From an uncultured Chlorobiaceae bacterium (GTDB lineage: Bacteria; Bacteroidota; Chlorobiia; Chlorobiales; Chlorobiaceae), in contig CAIXLG010000058.1 of assembly GCA_903920215.1 (NCBI GenBank), forward strand, positions 1 through 49,206: a stretch of DNA of 49,206 nucleotides. The letters run 5' to 3'. Shown piece after piece: positions 1 to 10,989 of the stretch (position 1 is its first letter; every line of letters begins with the position of its first letter). The translations under genes were made by a program, and so were the position numbers. Below the pieces are notes generated by a model. The model saw nothing but the letters and a program-made list of their open reading frames with translations. It ran no database searches and was not told the origin of the DNA.

Positions 1-991
1 CAAGGAGGCAGTAAGGGCGCTCACCTTCCTTGCGTCCGGAAAGATGCCTTGAATAATTTTCAATCCCTGAACAGTAGCCGAGCTCCTTGATCATTTCAAG
101 ATCATAACGGGTCCGTTCCTCAATCCTTCGGGCCTCAAGAAAGCGATTTTCATCGCGATAAACATTCAACCGACCTGCAAGCTCATTTTCAATTGCAAGC
201 ATGGCGTCAGCGAGCTTCTCTTCATCAGCGACAAACTGCCGGGCTGGATAAATAAAGGCATAGTCTTCGACCCCAAGCACTTCCCCGCTGTTAATTTCAA
301 AAGTCTGAAGACTCTCTATGGTGTTTCCGAAAAACTCGATTCGAAGAGCAAGTTCCTCATGTGCCGGAACAAGATCAATAATATCACCCCTGACCCTGAA
401 CTTCCCCGAAGTAGGCTGGACATCATCACGGATATAATGAAGGGCTATCAGCTCTTTTAGAAAAGCATCCCGATCTTTTTCCATGCCGGCACGCAGTTCA
501 ATAATCTGGGCTTTCCAGTCTTCAGGTGAGCCAAGACCATAAATGCAACTGACAGAACTGACAACAATAACATCCTTCCTGCCACTTAGCAACGCACTGG
601 TGGTTTTCAGACGCAGGCGTTCAATCTCATCGTTTATGCGAAGGTCTTTGGCTATATACTTGTCAAGCGCAGGCAGATAGGCTTCAGGCTGGTAAAAGTC
701 GTAGTAGCTGATAAAATACTCAACGGCATTATCGGGAAAAAACTGCTTAAGCTCGCCGTAAAGCTGTGCTGCGAGGGTCTTGTTATGGCTCATCACCAAC
801 ACAGGTTTGTTGACCTGGGCAATGACGTTTGAAATGGTAAATGTTTTTCCTGAACCGGTAACGCCAAGCAGTGTCTGGTATGGATTGCCTGACAGTACTC
901 CTTCGGTAAGTGATTCAATAGCTTTCGGCTGGTCTCCCGCCGGACTGTAGGGACTTACAAGATTGTATATTCCGCTCCCGTTCACTTGCAT
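1..991 (-). CDS. uvrB: UvrABC excinuclease subunit B, 5' part (cut by left edge)
   Basis: UvrB is the DNA-damage-verifying helicase-like subunit of nucleotide excision repair; UvrA loads it and UvrC incises. About 330 N-terminal residues are present of a protein usually near 670-690. Reading the minus strand from the ATG at 991 gives the Walker A motif GVTGSGKT (residues 43-50) and the family's beta-hairpin signature [12 protein letters not shown] (96-107), which clamps the DNA strand. The start is supported by a purine-rich AGGAGAG about 7 bases upstream on the minus strand. Helicase motifs IV-VI and the UvrC-binding tail lie beyond the edge. The frame is open through to base 1, so the gene is truncated by the window and not broken. 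Identification is very secure from the motifs. Confidence 0.97.
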   Translation of the reverse strand, partial: MQVNGSGIYNLVSPYSPAGDQPKAIESLTEGVLSGNPYQTLLGVTGSGKTFTISNVIAQVNKPVLVMSHNKTLAAQLYGELKQFFPDNAVEYFISYYDFYQPEAYLPALDKYIAKDLRINDEIERLRLKTTSALLSGRKDVIVVSSVSCIYGLGSPEDWKAQIIELRAGMEKDRDAFLKELIALHYIRDDVQPTSGKFRVRGDIIDLVPAHEELALRIEFFGNTIESLQTFEINSGEVLGVEDYAFIYPARQFVADEEKLADAMLAIENELAGRLNVYRDENRFLEARRIEERTRYDLEMIKELGYCSGIENYSRHLSGRKEGERPYCLL

Positions 992-1325
992 CAACAACTC
1001 TCCTCTCTTGATAGTATTTTGTACTCTTCTTTCCAGCGCTTAAAAGAACTATTAAAGCTGTTTGTTAGTTCTTACGCAACATCCTTCCAACTCTGCCGGC
1101 GTGAAAGCTTTATAGAAAGCGACTCACGTTACTTGGTAACATGAGGGCTTCTACTTGAGCTTCCAGACTGTATATTAATGCAAAAAGGTCAGTAATGAAG
1201 GTTGCAATTATGCGCTTTATATCCGATTATTATAGTTTTTTTTAAATACGGGGCAATTTTCGAAGGTTCAGAATCCATCGTATCCCGATGTTTGCCATCG
1301 GGATACTCTTTTTACATTTAATATC
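992..1325. other. Intergenic region with structured DNA, no gene
   Basis: This 334-base stretch lies between divergently transcribed uvrB and the M16 protease. It holds the uvrB ribosome-binding site at its left end, a nested hairpin at 1100-1128 (outer CGTGA/TCACG, inner GCTTT/AAAGC), an adjoining small hairpin at 1128-1140 (GTTAC-TTG-GTAAC), a T-run near 1236-1243, and a strong plus-strand terminator at 1280-1313. I see no convincing coding sequence; the longest ATG frame here (from 1195) has only 16 codons. The region may encode a small RNA or a regulated leader, which is discussed as a finding. Confidence 0.6.
1280..1313 (+). terminator. Strong rho-independent terminator with no gene in front of it
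   Basis: A perfect 11-bp stem, GTATCCCGATG (1280-1290) pairing with CATCGGGATAC (1296-1306), encloses a 5-base loop and is followed on the plus strand by a T-rich tail (TCTTTTT). The opposite strand lacks a T-run after the stem, so it acts for plus-strand transcription. No plus-strand gene lies upstream in the window, and the hairpin ends only about 13 bases before the ATG of the next gene. It may end a small RNA or act as an attenuator in the leader of the protease gene. Confidence 0.8.
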
Positions 1326-4190
1326 ATGCAGCCCATGGTCAACGACGTTAAGAACTATCCATACGAGACTGTTTCAGGAGACCCTCTCAATACACGAATC
1401 TATACACTCAATAACGGCCTGACCGTTTACATGAGTACACTCCGCGATGAGCCAAGAATATATACATCAATCGCCGTCAGGGCAGGCAGTAAAAATGATC
1501 CGGCAGAGACAACAGGCCTTGCTCACTACCTTGAGCATATGCTCTTCAAAGGAACAGATTCAATCGGCGCTCTGGACTATGCAATGGAACATACCGAGCT
1601 TGAAAAAATTTCGGAACTCTATGAACACTACCGTTCAACCGCTGATGCGGATAAAAGAGCTGCGATATACAAGGATATTGACAGCATTTCCAATATTGCC
1701 GCAAGCTATACTGTACCAAATGAATATGACAAACTTCTGAACTCCATCGGTGCTCATGGCACCAATGCCTATACCTGGGTTGAACAAACCGTCTATCTCA
1801 ACGATATTCCATCGAACAAACTGGACCAGTGGCTCACCATTGAAGCGGAGCGATTCCGTAATCCGGTCATGAGACTTTTTCATACTGAACTTGAAACCGT
1901 GTATGAAGAGAAAAACATGACAATGGACAGTGACAGCCGGAAAATATGGGAGAGTATGTTTGCTGACCTCTTTAAAAAACACACCTACGGCACCCAGACC
2001 ACGATTGGCAAAGCAGAACATTTGAAAAATCCTTCTATTAAAAATGTTCTCAACTACTACCACACCTACTATGTGCCGAACAACATGGCACTCTGCATTG
2101 CCGGAGATTTTGATCCTGATGCAACGATACAACTTATCGACGAGAAGTTTTCGGTACTGCAGCAAAAGGAGATTCCTCTCTTTACACCTGCTGTAGAGGA
2201 TGCAATAACGGAACCAACGATCATCAAGGTTGCAGGCCCTGAATCAGAAGAGGTGGTCATCGGGTTCCGGTTCAATGGCATCAACAGCCCGGATGCTGAT
2301 TACCTTACCCTTGTTGACAAGATTTTATATAACCAGACTGCCGGACTTATTGATCTTAACCTCAACCAGCAGCAGAAAGTACTGGATGGCGGCTCGATGC
2401 TGGTGATGATGAAAGATTACTCCGCGCATATGCTGAGTGGCAAGCCAAGGGAAGGTCAAAGTCTTGACCAGGTGAAAGAGCTGCTGCTCGACCAGCTTGA
2501 ACTGCTTAAAGAGGGCAAATTTGCCGATTGGCTGCTTGAAGCGGCAATCAATGATCTTAAAATTGAACAGCTTAAACTCTATGAAAACAACAAGGGGCGT
2601 GTAGAAGCCTATGTTGATTCGTTTATCTGGGGTATGGCCTGGCCGGAACATGTCAGTCAACTGGAACGTCTGCAGAAGATCACAAAAGATGATCTTGTAA
2701 CGTTTGCCCGGAAGCACTACAACGCAAATTATGTGGGCGTCTACAAGGAACACGGCGCCCCTGAGAGTGAAGCTAAAATTCAGAAACCCCTGATCACTCC
2801 TCTCACGGTGAACCGGAATACCTCGTCACCGTTTGCCGAAAAACTTCTGGCTCAGAAATCAGAAAAAATCGAGCCATGCTTTCTTGACTATACCAAAGAT
2901 ATCGAGTTTTTTGATATCAATCCGAGTATCAAACTGCATTATCTGCAAAACCGCGAAAACGAGCTTTTCTCTCTTTACTATGTGTTTGATATCGGGAAAA
3001 ATATCAGCAAAAACATAGAGCTGGCACTTGACTATCTCTCCTATCTCGGCACCTCAGCCCTCTCACCTGCAGAGTTCAACGGAGAACTCTATAAAATCGG
3101 CGCAAGCTTTTCGGCATTTACTTCCGATCATTATGTTTACCTCAAGCTGTCAGGTCTTGAGAAAAACTCTGCAACAGCCATTCGACTGCTTGAAAATCTA
3201 CTTGTTGACACCCGACCTGATGAGACGGCACTTGAAAATTTGAAAGCAGGAATACTGAAAGAGCGGGACGATGACAAACTTTCCAAAAAGAAGATACTCA
3301 TGGAAGCGATGGCCAATTACGGCAAGTATGGCCCCGTTTCACCATTCACCAACGTCCTCAGCAATGAGGAGCTCGAAAAGATAAGCTCGAGGGAACTGCT
3401 CGAAGAGATTCAAAAGCTGCTGCACTTCCGCCATCGGGTACTCTACTACGGACCAGCCACTTCCAGTACGGTACTGAGTGAACTGCGCTCGGTAAGGCAC
3501 TACCCTGAATCATTCAAGACCGTTCCGACATCCGACCCTTACAAAGATCTTGAACAGCATGATAATCTTGTCTATGTGGCTGATTACGACATGACCCAGG
3601 CTGAAGTGCTTCTCTTGACAAAGGACGAACGTTACGATCCGGCAATGGTGCCTCTGGTAACCCTCTTCAACGAATATTACGGCGGAGGAATGTCGTCAGT
3701 GGTTTTCCAGGAGCTCCGAGAAGCAAAAGCACTGGCTTATTCTGTATTTTCTGTTTTTAAAGCGCCTAAACAGCAAAATGAGTTCAACTATATTGTCAGT
3801 TATATAGGCACTCAGGCTGACAAGCTGCCCGAAGCGCTCGATGGCATCAACACATTGATGAATGAACTGCCGAAGTCGCCCGAATTATTTGCTTCGGCAC
3901 AAACCGGCATTCTGCAAAAAATATCCACTGAACGACTGACCAGAACAGAGATTCTTTTCAATTATGAAGAGGCTGTAAGGCTGGGACAGGGCTATGATAT
4001 CAGAAAAGATATTTATCGTGATGTTGCAACAATGACTCTCGAGGATATCGAAAAATTCCATAAGGCGCATTTTAACAACAAAAAGCATGTCATGCTGGTA
4101 CTTGGGAAAAAAGAAAATCTTGACATGGATACGCTGCGGAAATACGGAACAATCAAGGAGCTGTCGCTTAACGAAATTTTCGGTTATTAA
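1326..4190 (+). CDS. M16 family zinc metallopeptidase (pitrilysin-like)
   Basis: A 954-residue, two-halved M16 protease that probably degrades peptides. The inverted zinc motif HYLEH lies at residues 67-71 (H67 and H71 bind zinc, E70 is the catalytic base). The third zinc ligand is most likely in the EEKN segment at about E194/E195. That is some 120 residues after HxxEH, where the family usually has 70-80, because a helical, charged insert sits at roughly 85-135. The C-terminal half carries the second, catalytically inactive M16 domain with the GGGMSS segment near residue 790. No clear signal peptide is visible, so the location is uncertain. ATG at 1326 has no good ribosome-binding site; the ATG three codons later is an equal alternative. 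The next gene follows after 62 bases in the same direction. Family assignment is firm, substrate unknown. Confidence 0.93.
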   Translation: MQPMVNDVKNYPYETVSGDPLNTRIYTLNNGLTVYMSTLRDEPRIYTSIAVRAGSKNDPAETTGLAHYLEHMLFKGTDSIGALDYAMEHTELEKISELYEHYRSTADADKRAAIYKDIDSISNIAASYTVPNEYDKLLNSIGAHGTNAYTWVEQTVYLNDIPSNKLDQWLTIEAERFRNPVMRLFHTELETVYEEKNMTMDSDSRKIWESMFADLFKKHTYGTQTTIGKAEHLKNPSIKNVLNYYHTYYVPNNMALCIAGDFDPDATIQLIDEKFSVLQQKEIPLFTPAVEDAITEPTIIKVAGPESEEVVIGFRFNGINSPDADYLTLVDKILYNQTAGLIDLNLNQQQKVLDGGSMLVMMKDYSAHMLSGKPREGQSLDQVKELLLDQLELLKEGKFADWLLEAAINDLKIEQLKLYENNKGRVEAYVDSFIWGMAWPEHVSQLERLQKITKDDLVTFARKHYNANYVGVYKEHGAPESEAKIQKPLITPLTVNRNTSSPFAEKLLAQKSEKIEPCFLDYTKDIEFFDINPSIKLHYLQNRENELFSLYYVFDIGKNISKNIELALDYLSYLGTSALSPAEFNGELYKIGASFSAFTSDHYVYLKLSGLEKNSATAIRLLENLLVDTRPDETALENLKAGILKERDDDKLSKKKILMEAMANYGKYGPVSPFTNVLSNEELEKISSRELLEEIQKLLHFRHRVLYYGPATSSTVLSELRSVRHYPESFKTVPTSDPYKDLEQHDNLVYVADYDMTQAEVLLLTKDERYDPAMVPLVTLFNEYYGGGMSSVVFQELREAKALAYSVFSVFKAPKQQNEFNYIVSYIGTQADKLPEALDGINTLMNELPKSPELFASAQTGILQKISTERLTRTEILFNYEEAVRLGQGYDIRKDIYRDVATMTLEDIEKFHKAHFNNKKHVMLVLGKKENLDMDTLRKYGTIKELSLNEIFGY

Positions 4191-4252
4191 ACTTAGCGGA
4201 TCGAAACCTGCCTGAAGTTTGCATGAATGAGGGTTATTACTGATAGAATTCC

Positions 4253-5329
4253 ATGAAGATTCTCAATCGTTACATATTCAGGCAGTTTGCAAAGACATTT
4301 CTCTTTACGTGCGTAGTTTTTGTTTTCCTGTTCATTCTTATCAATATGGTTGAGAAACTTGATGATTTCATGGACAGGAATCTCAGCTTTATGGAGATTG
4401 CCCGATATTACCTTCTTTCAGTACCTTCTACCCTGCTGGTAACATCTCCAGTCGGTGTACTGCTCTCATCCATACTTGTTGCGGGAAAACTCTCCGGTTC
4501 AGGCGAACTTTCTGCCATTCGATCTGCAGGGGTCAGTATGCGCCAGTTGCTGACACCTTTTTTGGCAGGCGGGGTTATTATCTGCTGCATAAATCTTTAT
4601 AATGCCTGCTGGTTGGCGCCTGAAGCATTTACCGGCATTACTGCCTTTGAGCAGCATTTACAAAGTAACTCTGAACGCCCTCAGAAAATAGAGACTCTGC
4701 ATATTCTTGAATCAGGCAACCGTATCGTGTCGTTAAAATCTTTTGATACTACACGGTCAAACGCCAAGGGTGTTTCCGTAGAGGAATTCAGCGGCTCTCA
4801 CCTCAGAATGCGGACTGATGCTGATTCAATGCGATATGACGCCACAATCGGAGAGTGGATCATGCGGAATGCTTCAACCCGTCATTTTACCGGAAACAGT
4901 GACCAGCTGAAAACAGTAGCCCTGGAACCAATAAAGCTCAGCCTGACACCGCACTCTCTTGAGGAACTGAATCTGCAACCGGAAGCAATGAACATCATCA
5001 GGCATTACTACTATCTTGCAGACAAAGAAAAGGCAGGATTTTCAGGGCTTGAACGATCCATGGTCAAGCTTCACTCAAAGATCGCCTTACCATTCGCTTC
5101 TATCATTATTATTCTGATTGGTGTGCCGTTGTCGGCAAAAAAGAAACGTGAAGGGCTTGCGTCTGAAATAAGTATCACCCTGTTTATAGGGTTTCTCTTT
5201 CTCGCGCTGCAGAAAACCATTGCGATAGCAGGATATCAGGGAATTTTAAACCCTATGCTTGCCGCATGGCTGCCGAATATTCTCTTTCTTGGTATCGGGT
5301 ATACGATTTATAAAACCGCAATAGATTAA
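4253..5329 (+). CDS. LptF/LptG family permease (YjgP/YjgQ)
   Basis: A 358-residue inner-membrane protein of the LptF/LptG family, the permease half of the LptB2FG ABC transporter that extracts lipopolysaccharide from the inner membrane and feeds it to the periplasmic bridge. The typical layout is visible: hydrophobic segments near residues 12-32, 55-77 and 95-117, then a long periplasmic beta-jellyroll region (about 120-270), then three C-terminal segments (about 275-355). The N-terminal pattern, including the ELSAIRSAGVS stretch (coupling helix), is characteristic. Green sulfur bacteria make lipopolysaccharide, so the role fits; kdsB for inner-core sugar supply lies elsewhere in the window. 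Whether this copy is LptF or LptG cannot be decided by eye. It is followed after 8 bases by the SAM hydroxide adenosyltransferase gene, suggesting co-transcription. Confidence 0.9.
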   Translation: MKILNRYIFRQFAKTFLFTCVVFVFLFILINMVEKLDDFMDRNLSFMEIARYYLLSVPSTLLVTSPVGVLLSSILVAGKLSGSGELSAIRSAGVSMRQLLTPFLAGGVIICCINLYNACWLAPEAFTGITAFEQHLQSNSERPQKIETLHILESGNRIVSLKSFDTTRSNAKGVSVEEFSGSHLRMRTDADSMRYDATIGEWIMRNASTRHFTGNSDQLKTVALEPIKLSLTPHSLEELNLQPEAMNIIRHYYYLADKEKAGFSGLERSMVKLHSKIALPFASIIIILIGVPLSAKKKREGLASEISITLFIGFLFLALQKTIAIAGYQGILNPMLAAWLPNILFLGIGYTIYKTAID

Positions 5330-5337
5330 GAGAGTAA

Positions 5338-6144
5338 ATGCATAGAGAATCCCCCCGCACTATTGTTCTGATGACCGATTTCGGAGTGCATGACACCTAT
5401 GTCGGGCAAATGAAAGGAGTCATTCTTTCACGTGCACCTTCTGTTCAGATTATTGACCTTACTCACTCCATAGCACCTCAAAACATTGCACAAGGCGCTT
5501 TCTTTCTTGGCAAGTCGGTGCCTTTTCTGCCGGAAAAATCGATTATTATCTCTGTTGTCGATCCGGGAGTAGGATCGACACGCCAGGCAATCGCTGTTGA
5601 AACCGACAAACAGATCTTTCTTGCGCCGGATAACGGGCTGCTCACCGCTATTTTTCAAACCCGGAACATATCGCGCTCTGTATCCATTACAGAGCCGCAA
5701 TACATGCTCCCTTTTCGAAGTTCAACCTTTCATGGCAGGGATGTTTTTTCGCCCGTAGCAGCGCATCTTGCGACCGGCGGTTCACTTCAAGAACTTGGCA
5801 AAGCCATTGACCCATCGTATTGCATAAAGATTCAAATGCCGCACTGCAATAGCTGTGATCAGGGGGAGACCTGGGATGGAAGCGTCATTTATACCGATCA
5901 GTTCGGCAATCTGGTCACCTCTTTTGACTCAGAACTGTTTGATACCGAAAAGCACTGGATGGTATTAGTGGACAACGGCAACCAGATTCCGGTTGTCACC
6001 ACCTATAGTGATGTGTCTGATCAGGAACTGCTTGCCTATACGGGGTGCAGCGGGATGATAGAGATTGCAGTGAGAAACGGCAGTGCAGCAGAAAGACTCG
6101 GGCTGAAAGAAGGATATCCGGTAAAACTTTCAATACGATCCTGA
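5338..6144 (+). CDS. SAM hydroxide adenosyltransferase (DUF62)
   Basis: A 268-residue member of the DUF62 family, which splits S-adenosylmethionine with water to give adenosine and methionine and is related to the fluorinase and chlorinase enzymes. The conserved Asp-Arg-His set of the hydrolase branch is present: D75 in the VVDPGVGS segment, R82 shortly after, and H132 in FHGRD. The N-terminal TDFG motif (residues 13-16) and the APDNG motif (96-100) also match. The ATG at 5338 follows the permease stop by 8 bases with the purine-rich AAGAGAG just upstream, so the two genes are probably one transcript. The physiological purpose of SAM hydrolysis in this family is not established. Halogenase activity is unlikely given the intact hydrolase triad, but that is inference. 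Confidence 0.9.
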   Translation: MHRESPRTIVLMTDFGVHDTYVGQMKGVILSRAPSVQIIDLTHSIAPQNIAQGAFFLGKSVPFLPEKSIIISVVDPGVGSTRQAIAVETDKQIFLAPDNGLLTAIFQTRNISRSVSITEPQYMLPFRSSTFHGRDVFSPVAAHLATGGSLQELGKAIDPSYCIKIQMPHCNSCDQGETWDGSVIYTDQFGNLVTSFDSELFDTEKHWMVLVDNGNQIPVVTTYSDVSDQELLAYTGCSGMIEIAVRNGSAAERLGLKEGYPVKLSIRS

Positions 6145-6244
6145 TCAGGCCGGCCTAAAACCAAGAAAGGAGTCCCGGCAAATCGATGTAGCCTGAGCTC
6201 CTCACTCTGCATAACCTGGAAAACGGAGATACTGACTGCGTCAA

Positions 6245-7144
6245 TCAGCTTCCGATATACTCCTTGAGAATTTTGCTGTATGCTGACTGCCTTAAACGGC
6301 GTATTGCTTTTTCCTTGATCTGCCTGACACGCTCTCTGGTGAGCTTGAATTTCTCTCCAATCTCCTCAAGAGTGAGCGGGTTGTCCATGCCGATTCCGAA
6401 GTAGGACTTGATAACGTCAGCCTCTCTCGGGGCAAGAACAGAGAGTGAACGTTCAACTTCAAGTGTTAAAGAGTCCCGGTTAAGACCATAATCAGGTAAA
6501 TGGCCATCATTCTGCAGCACATCGAGCAGGCGGTTATCGTCACCTTGAGCAAATGGCGCATCAACCGATACATGCCTTCCGGCAATTTTAAGCGTATCAG
6601 CGACATCCTGTGAATCCATTTCGAGAAGAGTGGCAAGTTCCCGTGTATTGGGATCACGCTCAAATTCCTGCTCAAGCTGGCTGTATGCCTTGCTGATCTT
6701 ATTGAGAGTACCGACCCTGTTCAGGGGAAGCCTTACAATTCTCGACTGCTCGGCCAATGCCTGAAGAATCGACTGACGAATCCACCATACCGCATAAGAG
6801 ATGAACTTGAATCCGCGGGTTTCATCAAAACGCTTTGCCGCCTTGATCAGACCAAGATTGCCTTCGTTGATCAGATCGCCAAGGGTAAGCCCCTGGTTCT
6901 GATACTGCTTGGCAACAGAAACGACAAATCGTAAATTTCCTTTAATCAATTTATCAAGCGCACGCTTAGCCCTTTTGTATTCGGTCGTATCAACCGGCAT
7001 ATCAAAGCCCTCTTTGATTGCCTTGGTCAATTTGACCTCATCTTCGGCTGTCAATAAATCATATTTTCCTATTTCCTGCAGGTAACGATCGAGAGAAAGG
7101 CTCTCGCGATTTGTTATCTGTTTGCTTATTTTAAGCTGCCTCAT
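6245..7144 (-). CDS. sigA: Primary RNA polymerase sigma factor (sigma-70/SigA type)
   Basis: A compact sigma-70 factor of 299 residues that directs RNA polymerase to housekeeping promoters. Region 1.2 occupies about residues 15-45, region 2 about 65-135 (with the conserved core [19 protein letters not shown] and the -10-reading [10 protein letters not shown]), region 3 about 140-215, and region 4 about 230-290 with the -35-reading helix-turn-helix [20 protein letters not shown]. The acidic region 1.1 and the non-conserved insert of the E. coli protein are absent, as in other short primary sigma factors of Bacteroidetes and Chlorobi. The ATG at 7144 is preceded on the minus strand by GGGAGAAG. 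It is the third minus-strand gene after clpP and valS, but the 169-base gap suggests its own promoter. Confidence 0.94.
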   Translation of the reverse strand: MRQLKISKQITNRESLSLDRYLQEIGKYDLLTAEDEVKLTKAIKEGFDMPVDTTEYKRAKRALDKLIKGNLRFVVSVAKQYQNQGLTLGDLINEGNLGLIKAAKRFDETRGFKFISYAVWWIRQSILQALAEQSRIVRLPLNRVGTLNKISKAYSQLEQEFERDPNTRELATLLEMDSQDVADTLKIAGRHVSVDAPFAQGDDNRLLDVLQNDGHLPDYGLNRDSLTLEVERSLSVLAPREADVIKSYFGIGMDNPLTLEEIGEKFKLTRERVRQIKEKAIRRLRQSAYSKILKEYIGS

Positions 7145-7313
7145 GCTGTCTTCTCCCTTGCGAACTTCAGCGATTTAAACCTGTCCTGATGGCTGACGTG
7201 ATACTGAAAAAACCACAAAATATCATTTCAGGGTGATTAAATCTAAAAAAACGATTTTTTTCTTTCCTCTCACCATAGAGGTATATAAAATTTTTATACA
7301 AGAAACCCACTAC

Positions 7314-10025
7314 TCAATCATTGAGCACCGTTAAGTTGCTGTTCAGTTTTGCAAGATTATCCTCAGCATCCTTGAGTTTTTCACGCTCTTTATCAATGAC
7401 TTCCGCAGGAGCATTATCAACAAAACCGGCGTTTGAAAGTTTTTTACGGACCGAACTTACATAGGAAGAAATATTTTTAATCTCTTTCTGAAGTCGTTCA
7501 CGCTCCTTGTCAAACGATATTAACCCCTCAAGCATCACAAATAGTTCATTACCCTCAACGACAGATCCGGCGGCATGTCGTGGCTTCTCTCCATCTGTCA
7601 TCAACTTTGGAATACATTGGCCAAGCGCAGCAATAAGCGAAAGATTTGACTCAAATATGCGGCGATCCTGGTCGCTGGAAGGCCAGAGGAGAACTTCCGC
7701 CTCGCTGTTGTGCGGAACACCGAACAATGAGCGAAGGCTTCGTATCTCAGTAATCAGTTTCTGAATCAGGGTAAACCCTTGAACATCCAGACTGCGGAAC
7801 TCCGGATCGGAAAGGGGCATCGGCGAAAGAGCAATACTCTCAACTGAAGGACGCTGAAGAATCTGATGCCATATCTCGTCTGTAATAAAAGGCATGACCG
7901 GATGCAATGCCTTAAGGAATCCCTCAAGAACATGAACAGCAAGACAAACTGCGTTCTGGGCTTCCTCGCGCGTCACATCTCCGGTGAGTTGAACTTTGAG
8001 CGCTTCAAGGTACCAGCCGCAGTAATCGCCCCAGAAGAAGTCGTAGAGCAACCGGACAATATCATTAACCCTGAACTGACTGAACGCGGCATGATAGCGG
8101 TCGAGCATATCGTGATACCCTGCAAGAAGCCACTGCCCTGTCAGATCAAAATCGCCTGAACGCGGATCAAAATTCTGAAAAACAGCAGCAAACTCATCAT
8201 GATCTGCGAAATACTTCTCACGCTGCATAAACACAAGACGTGAGGCGTTCCATATTTTTGTGGCAAAATTCCGACCGAGTTCACACTTCTCCTCCCCGAA
8301 CAGCACATCCTGACCCAGAGGAGCAATGTAAATGATGGTGAAGCGAAGAGCGTCCGTCCCATAGGTGTCCATGACCTTGATAGGATCGGGGGAGTTACCG
8401 AGAGACTTCGACAGTTTCCTGCCTTTCATGTCACGGATAATGCTGGTAAAATAAACGTCACGGAATGGGACCTCTCCTTTGAAATAGAGTCCCGCCATAA
8501 TCATTCTGGCAACCCAGAAAAAAATGATGTCCGGTCCGGTTACCAGCGTATCGGTTGGATAAAAGGCTCTCAGGTTATCATTGTCACTTTTGGTATCGGT
8601 CCATCCAAGCGTTGTAAGCGGCCATAGCCAGGAGGAGAACCATGTATCGAGCACATCATCGTCCTGGACAAGCTTGTCGGTACCGGCAAGATGACACGCT
8701 TCTTCGTAAGAGGCTGCAACCCAGACCTTCCCTTCGGTGTCGTACCAGGCAGGAATACGGTGCCCCCACCAGAGCTGGCGAGAGATACACCAGTCCTTTA
8801 TATTTCCCATCCAGTGGCGGTAGGTGTTGATCCAGTGCGGGGGATGAAACCGGATTTCTCCGTCATTGACAACTTCAAGCGCGCGCTCAGCCAGAGGCGA
8901 CATTTTGACAAACCACTGCTCGGAAAGGTATGGCTCAACAACGACGTCCGCCCTTTCGGAATACCCTACATTGTGTTCATACTCTTCGACCCGGACCAGG
9001 TTACCCAGCTCTTCGAGATCGGTGAGAATTTTTGTACGCGCATCAAACCGGTCCATACCGGCGTAGCCGTACTCATCAGTCATTCTCCCGTCTTTGCCGA
9101 CAACCGATATTGCCTGAAGATTGTGGCGTTTGCCGACTTCATAATCATTTGCATCGTGTGCCGGGGTTATTTTCAATGCACCGGTACCGAAGTCAATATC
9201 AACATAATCGTCCGCAATGATCGGGATATGCCTTCCTGCGACCGGCACAATGGCAAGTTCGCCGACCAGATCAAGATAGCGGGGATCTCGGGGGTTGACT
9301 GCAATTGCCACATCACCGAGAATGGTTTCGGGCCTGACGGTCGCAATGGTAATGTATCGTCCGGGATGGCGGACAAGAGCGTACTGCACATAGACAAGAT
9401 TATCACGACGAGATTTCATGATAACTTCTTCATCAGAAAGTGCCGTCTGTGAGACTGGGCACCAGTTGATGATGCGGGTACCACGGTAAATCAAGCCGTC
9501 GCGATAGAGCGTAATAAAAGCGTTGACAACAGCTTGCGAAGCACCTTCATCCATAGTGAAGAGGTTACGTCGCCAGTCGCATGAGATACCGAGGCGACGA
9601 AGCTGCTTGAGAATGAGACCACCGTACTCCTCCCTCCACTGCCATACGTGGTTGAGAAACTCTTTTCGTCCGAGATCGTGGCGGGTTATCCCCTCTTTTT
9701 TAAGTTTTCTCTCAACAACCGTCTGGGTCGCTATCCCCGCATGATCGGTACCGGGAAGCCACAGGGCCTCATGACCTGTCATTCTGTTGTAACGAATAAA
9801 AATATCCTGCAGCGTATGATTCAGTACATGACCGAGCGTAAGGCTTCCCGTAACATTGGGAGGAGGCATAAGAACAGTATATGGAGTTTTATTCTTCTCC
9901 AGAACACTTGAGCTTTCGGCATGGAAACTGCCGAGCGCCTCCCAGTGAGAACTTCTCCAGCGGTCTTCTACATCGTGATGGTTATAGGTTTTTTCCAGAT
10001 TGAAAGAGGCCACTGAATCGCTCAT
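7314..10025 (-). CDS. valS: Valyl-tRNA synthetase
   Basis: A class I aminoacyl-tRNA synthetase of 903 residues that charges tRNA-Val. The [13 protein letters not shown] stretch contains the HIGH-equivalent HVLN at residues 66-69, and the KMSKS-equivalent KLSKS lies at 537-541. The editing (CP1) domain sits between them, with the [10 protein letters not shown] segment. The family's C-terminal coiled coil (about 835-900, rich in Lys and Glu), which binds the tRNA, is also present. PPPNVTG and the coiled-coil end separate it from isoleucyl and leucyl enzymes. It lies 57 bases downstream of clpP on the same strand. Confidence 0.97.
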   Translation of the reverse strand: MSDSVASFNLEKTYNHHDVEDRWRSSHWEALGSFHAESSSVLEKNKTPYTVLMPPPNVTGSLTLGHVLNHTLQDIFIRYNRMTGHEALWLPGTDHAGIATQTVVERKLKKEGITRHDLGRKEFLNHVWQWREEYGGLILKQLRRLGISCDWRRNLFTMDEGASQAVVNAFITLYRDGLIYRGTRIINWCPVSQTALSDEEVIMKSRRDNLVYVQYALVRHPGRYITIATVRPETILGDVAIAVNPRDPRYLDLVGELAIVPVAGRHIPIIADDYVDIDFGTGALKITPAHDANDYEVGKRHNLQAISVVGKDGRMTDEYGYAGMDRFDARTKILTDLEELGNLVRVEEYEHNVGYSERADVVVEPYLSEQWFVKMSPLAERALEVVNDGEIRFHPPHWINTYRHWMGNIKDWCISRQLWWGHRIPAWYDTEGKVWVAASYEEACHLAGTDKLVQDDDVLDTWFSSWLWPLTTLGWTDTKSDNDNLRAFYPTDTLVTGPDIIFFWVARMIMAGLYFKGEVPFRDVYFTSIIRDMKGRKLSKSLGNSPDPIKVMDTYGTDALRFTIIYIAPLGQDVLFGEEKCELGRNFATKIWNASRLVFMQREKYFADHDEFAAVFQNFDPRSGDFDLTGQWLLAGYHDMLDRYHAAFSQFRVNDIVRLLYDFFWGDYCGWYLEALKVQLTGDVTREEAQNAVCLAVHVLEGFLKALHPVMPFITDEIWHQILQRPSVESIALSPMPLSDPEFRSLDVQGFTLIQKLITEIRSLRSLFGVPHNSEAEVLLWPSSDQDRRIFESNLSLIAALGQCIPKLMTDGEKPRHAAGSVVEGNELFVMLEGLISFDKERERLQKEIKNISSYVSSVRKKLSNAGFVDNAPAEVIDKEREKLKDAEDNLAKLNSNLTVLND

Positions 10026-10082
10026 GATAAAAAAATCGGTTACTGCTGATAAGTAAAAATGTGAATAAACGGATCGGCCGGA

Positions 10083-10760
10083 TCAGGCTTTCTTTTCAGG
10101 CATTGGACGTTTCTCGAAAATTGAGTCGATAAGACCATAATCGAGCGCTTCCTGCGCATTCATCCAGCGATCCCTTTCTGAATCCTCCCTGACCTGCGTT
10201 ACGTCCTTACCGGTATGGCGGGCAAGCAGCTCATCAAGCAGGTGGCGGATCTTTTCAATTTCACGCGCCTGAATAATGATATCGGTTTCCTGCCCATGTG
10301 CACCGCCTGATGGCTGGTGAATCATAATCCTGGAGTGAGGAAGCGACGCCCTCTTGCCTTTTGCTCCACTTGCAAGAAGAAATGCGCCCATGCTTGCTGC
10401 CATGCCGACACAGACTGTTGAAACATCAGGACGGATATACTGAATGGTATCGTAGATCCCAAGCCCTGCTGATACACTTCCGCCCGGGGAGTTCACGTAG
10501 ATATAGATATCGCGTTCAGGATCCTCTGATTCAAGAAAAATAAGCTGGGCCATGATCAGTCCTGCGACATGTTCGTCTATGCCGCTGCCGAGAAAAATAA
10601 TACGTTCACGCAACAGCCTTGAAAAAATATCAAAGGCTCTTTCGCCCCGTCCTGAAGTTTCTATAACCATGGGAACAAGAGAGTTGGTGATACTCTCTTC
10701 TATAGCTCCCGAATACATTTTTTTGGCATGATGCTCAAAACCAAAATTAATATTTGCCAT
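10083..10760 (-). CDS. clpP: ATP-dependent Clp protease proteolytic subunit
   Basis: The serine peptidase core that forms a tetradecameric chamber with ClpX or ClpA/C and degrades unfolded or tagged proteins in the cytoplasm. The catalytic triad is intact: S123 in [10 protein letters not shown]148 in [10 protein letters not shown] and D197 in the SERDRWMN segment, with the family's spacing (25 and 49 residues). Length is 225 residues, slightly longer than the usual 195-210, owing to a longer N-terminal leader. The ATG at 10760 has AAGGGC about 7 bases upstream. It is probably the first gene of a clpP-valS unit and is divergent from thyX across a 229-base gap. Confidence 0.97.
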   Translation of the reverse strand: MANINFGFEHHAKKMYSGAIEESITNSLVPMVIETSGRGERAFDIFSRLLRERIIFLGSGIDEHVAGLIMAQLIFLESEDPERDIYIYVNSPGGSVSAGLGIYDTIQYIRPDVSTVCVGMAASMGAFLLASGAKGKRASLPHSRIMIHQPSGGAHGQETDIIIQAREIEKIRHLLDELLARHTGKDVTQVREDSERDRWMNAQEALDYGLIDSIFEKRPMPEKKA

Positions 10761-10989
10761 AAGTGCCCTTGCGTTTGAAGTTTGAAAACCTTTATAAAAA
10801 TCAGACCGGAACGGAACTGCCGTTCCTTATAGAACCGACTTGCCGAATTCGGAATAGAAATAGTTAAAATACGTAGTGATAACAACAAATCAAGAAATCC
10901 GGTTCCAATTAGCAAAAAAGGATGGTTTTGACCAAAATGGAAGTAAATTTCACTCTTTGAAAAATCAATGATTAAAATTATAGAGGAAC

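Noticed and set aside
7255..7300. AT-rich palindromes after valS
   Set aside because: Several weak A/T stems could be drawn, none with GC-rich stem plus T-run; no terminator can be supported.
8691..9452. 253-codon plus-strand frame inside valS
   Set aside because: It is the antisense of a conserved part of valS, with no domain and no ribosome-binding site.
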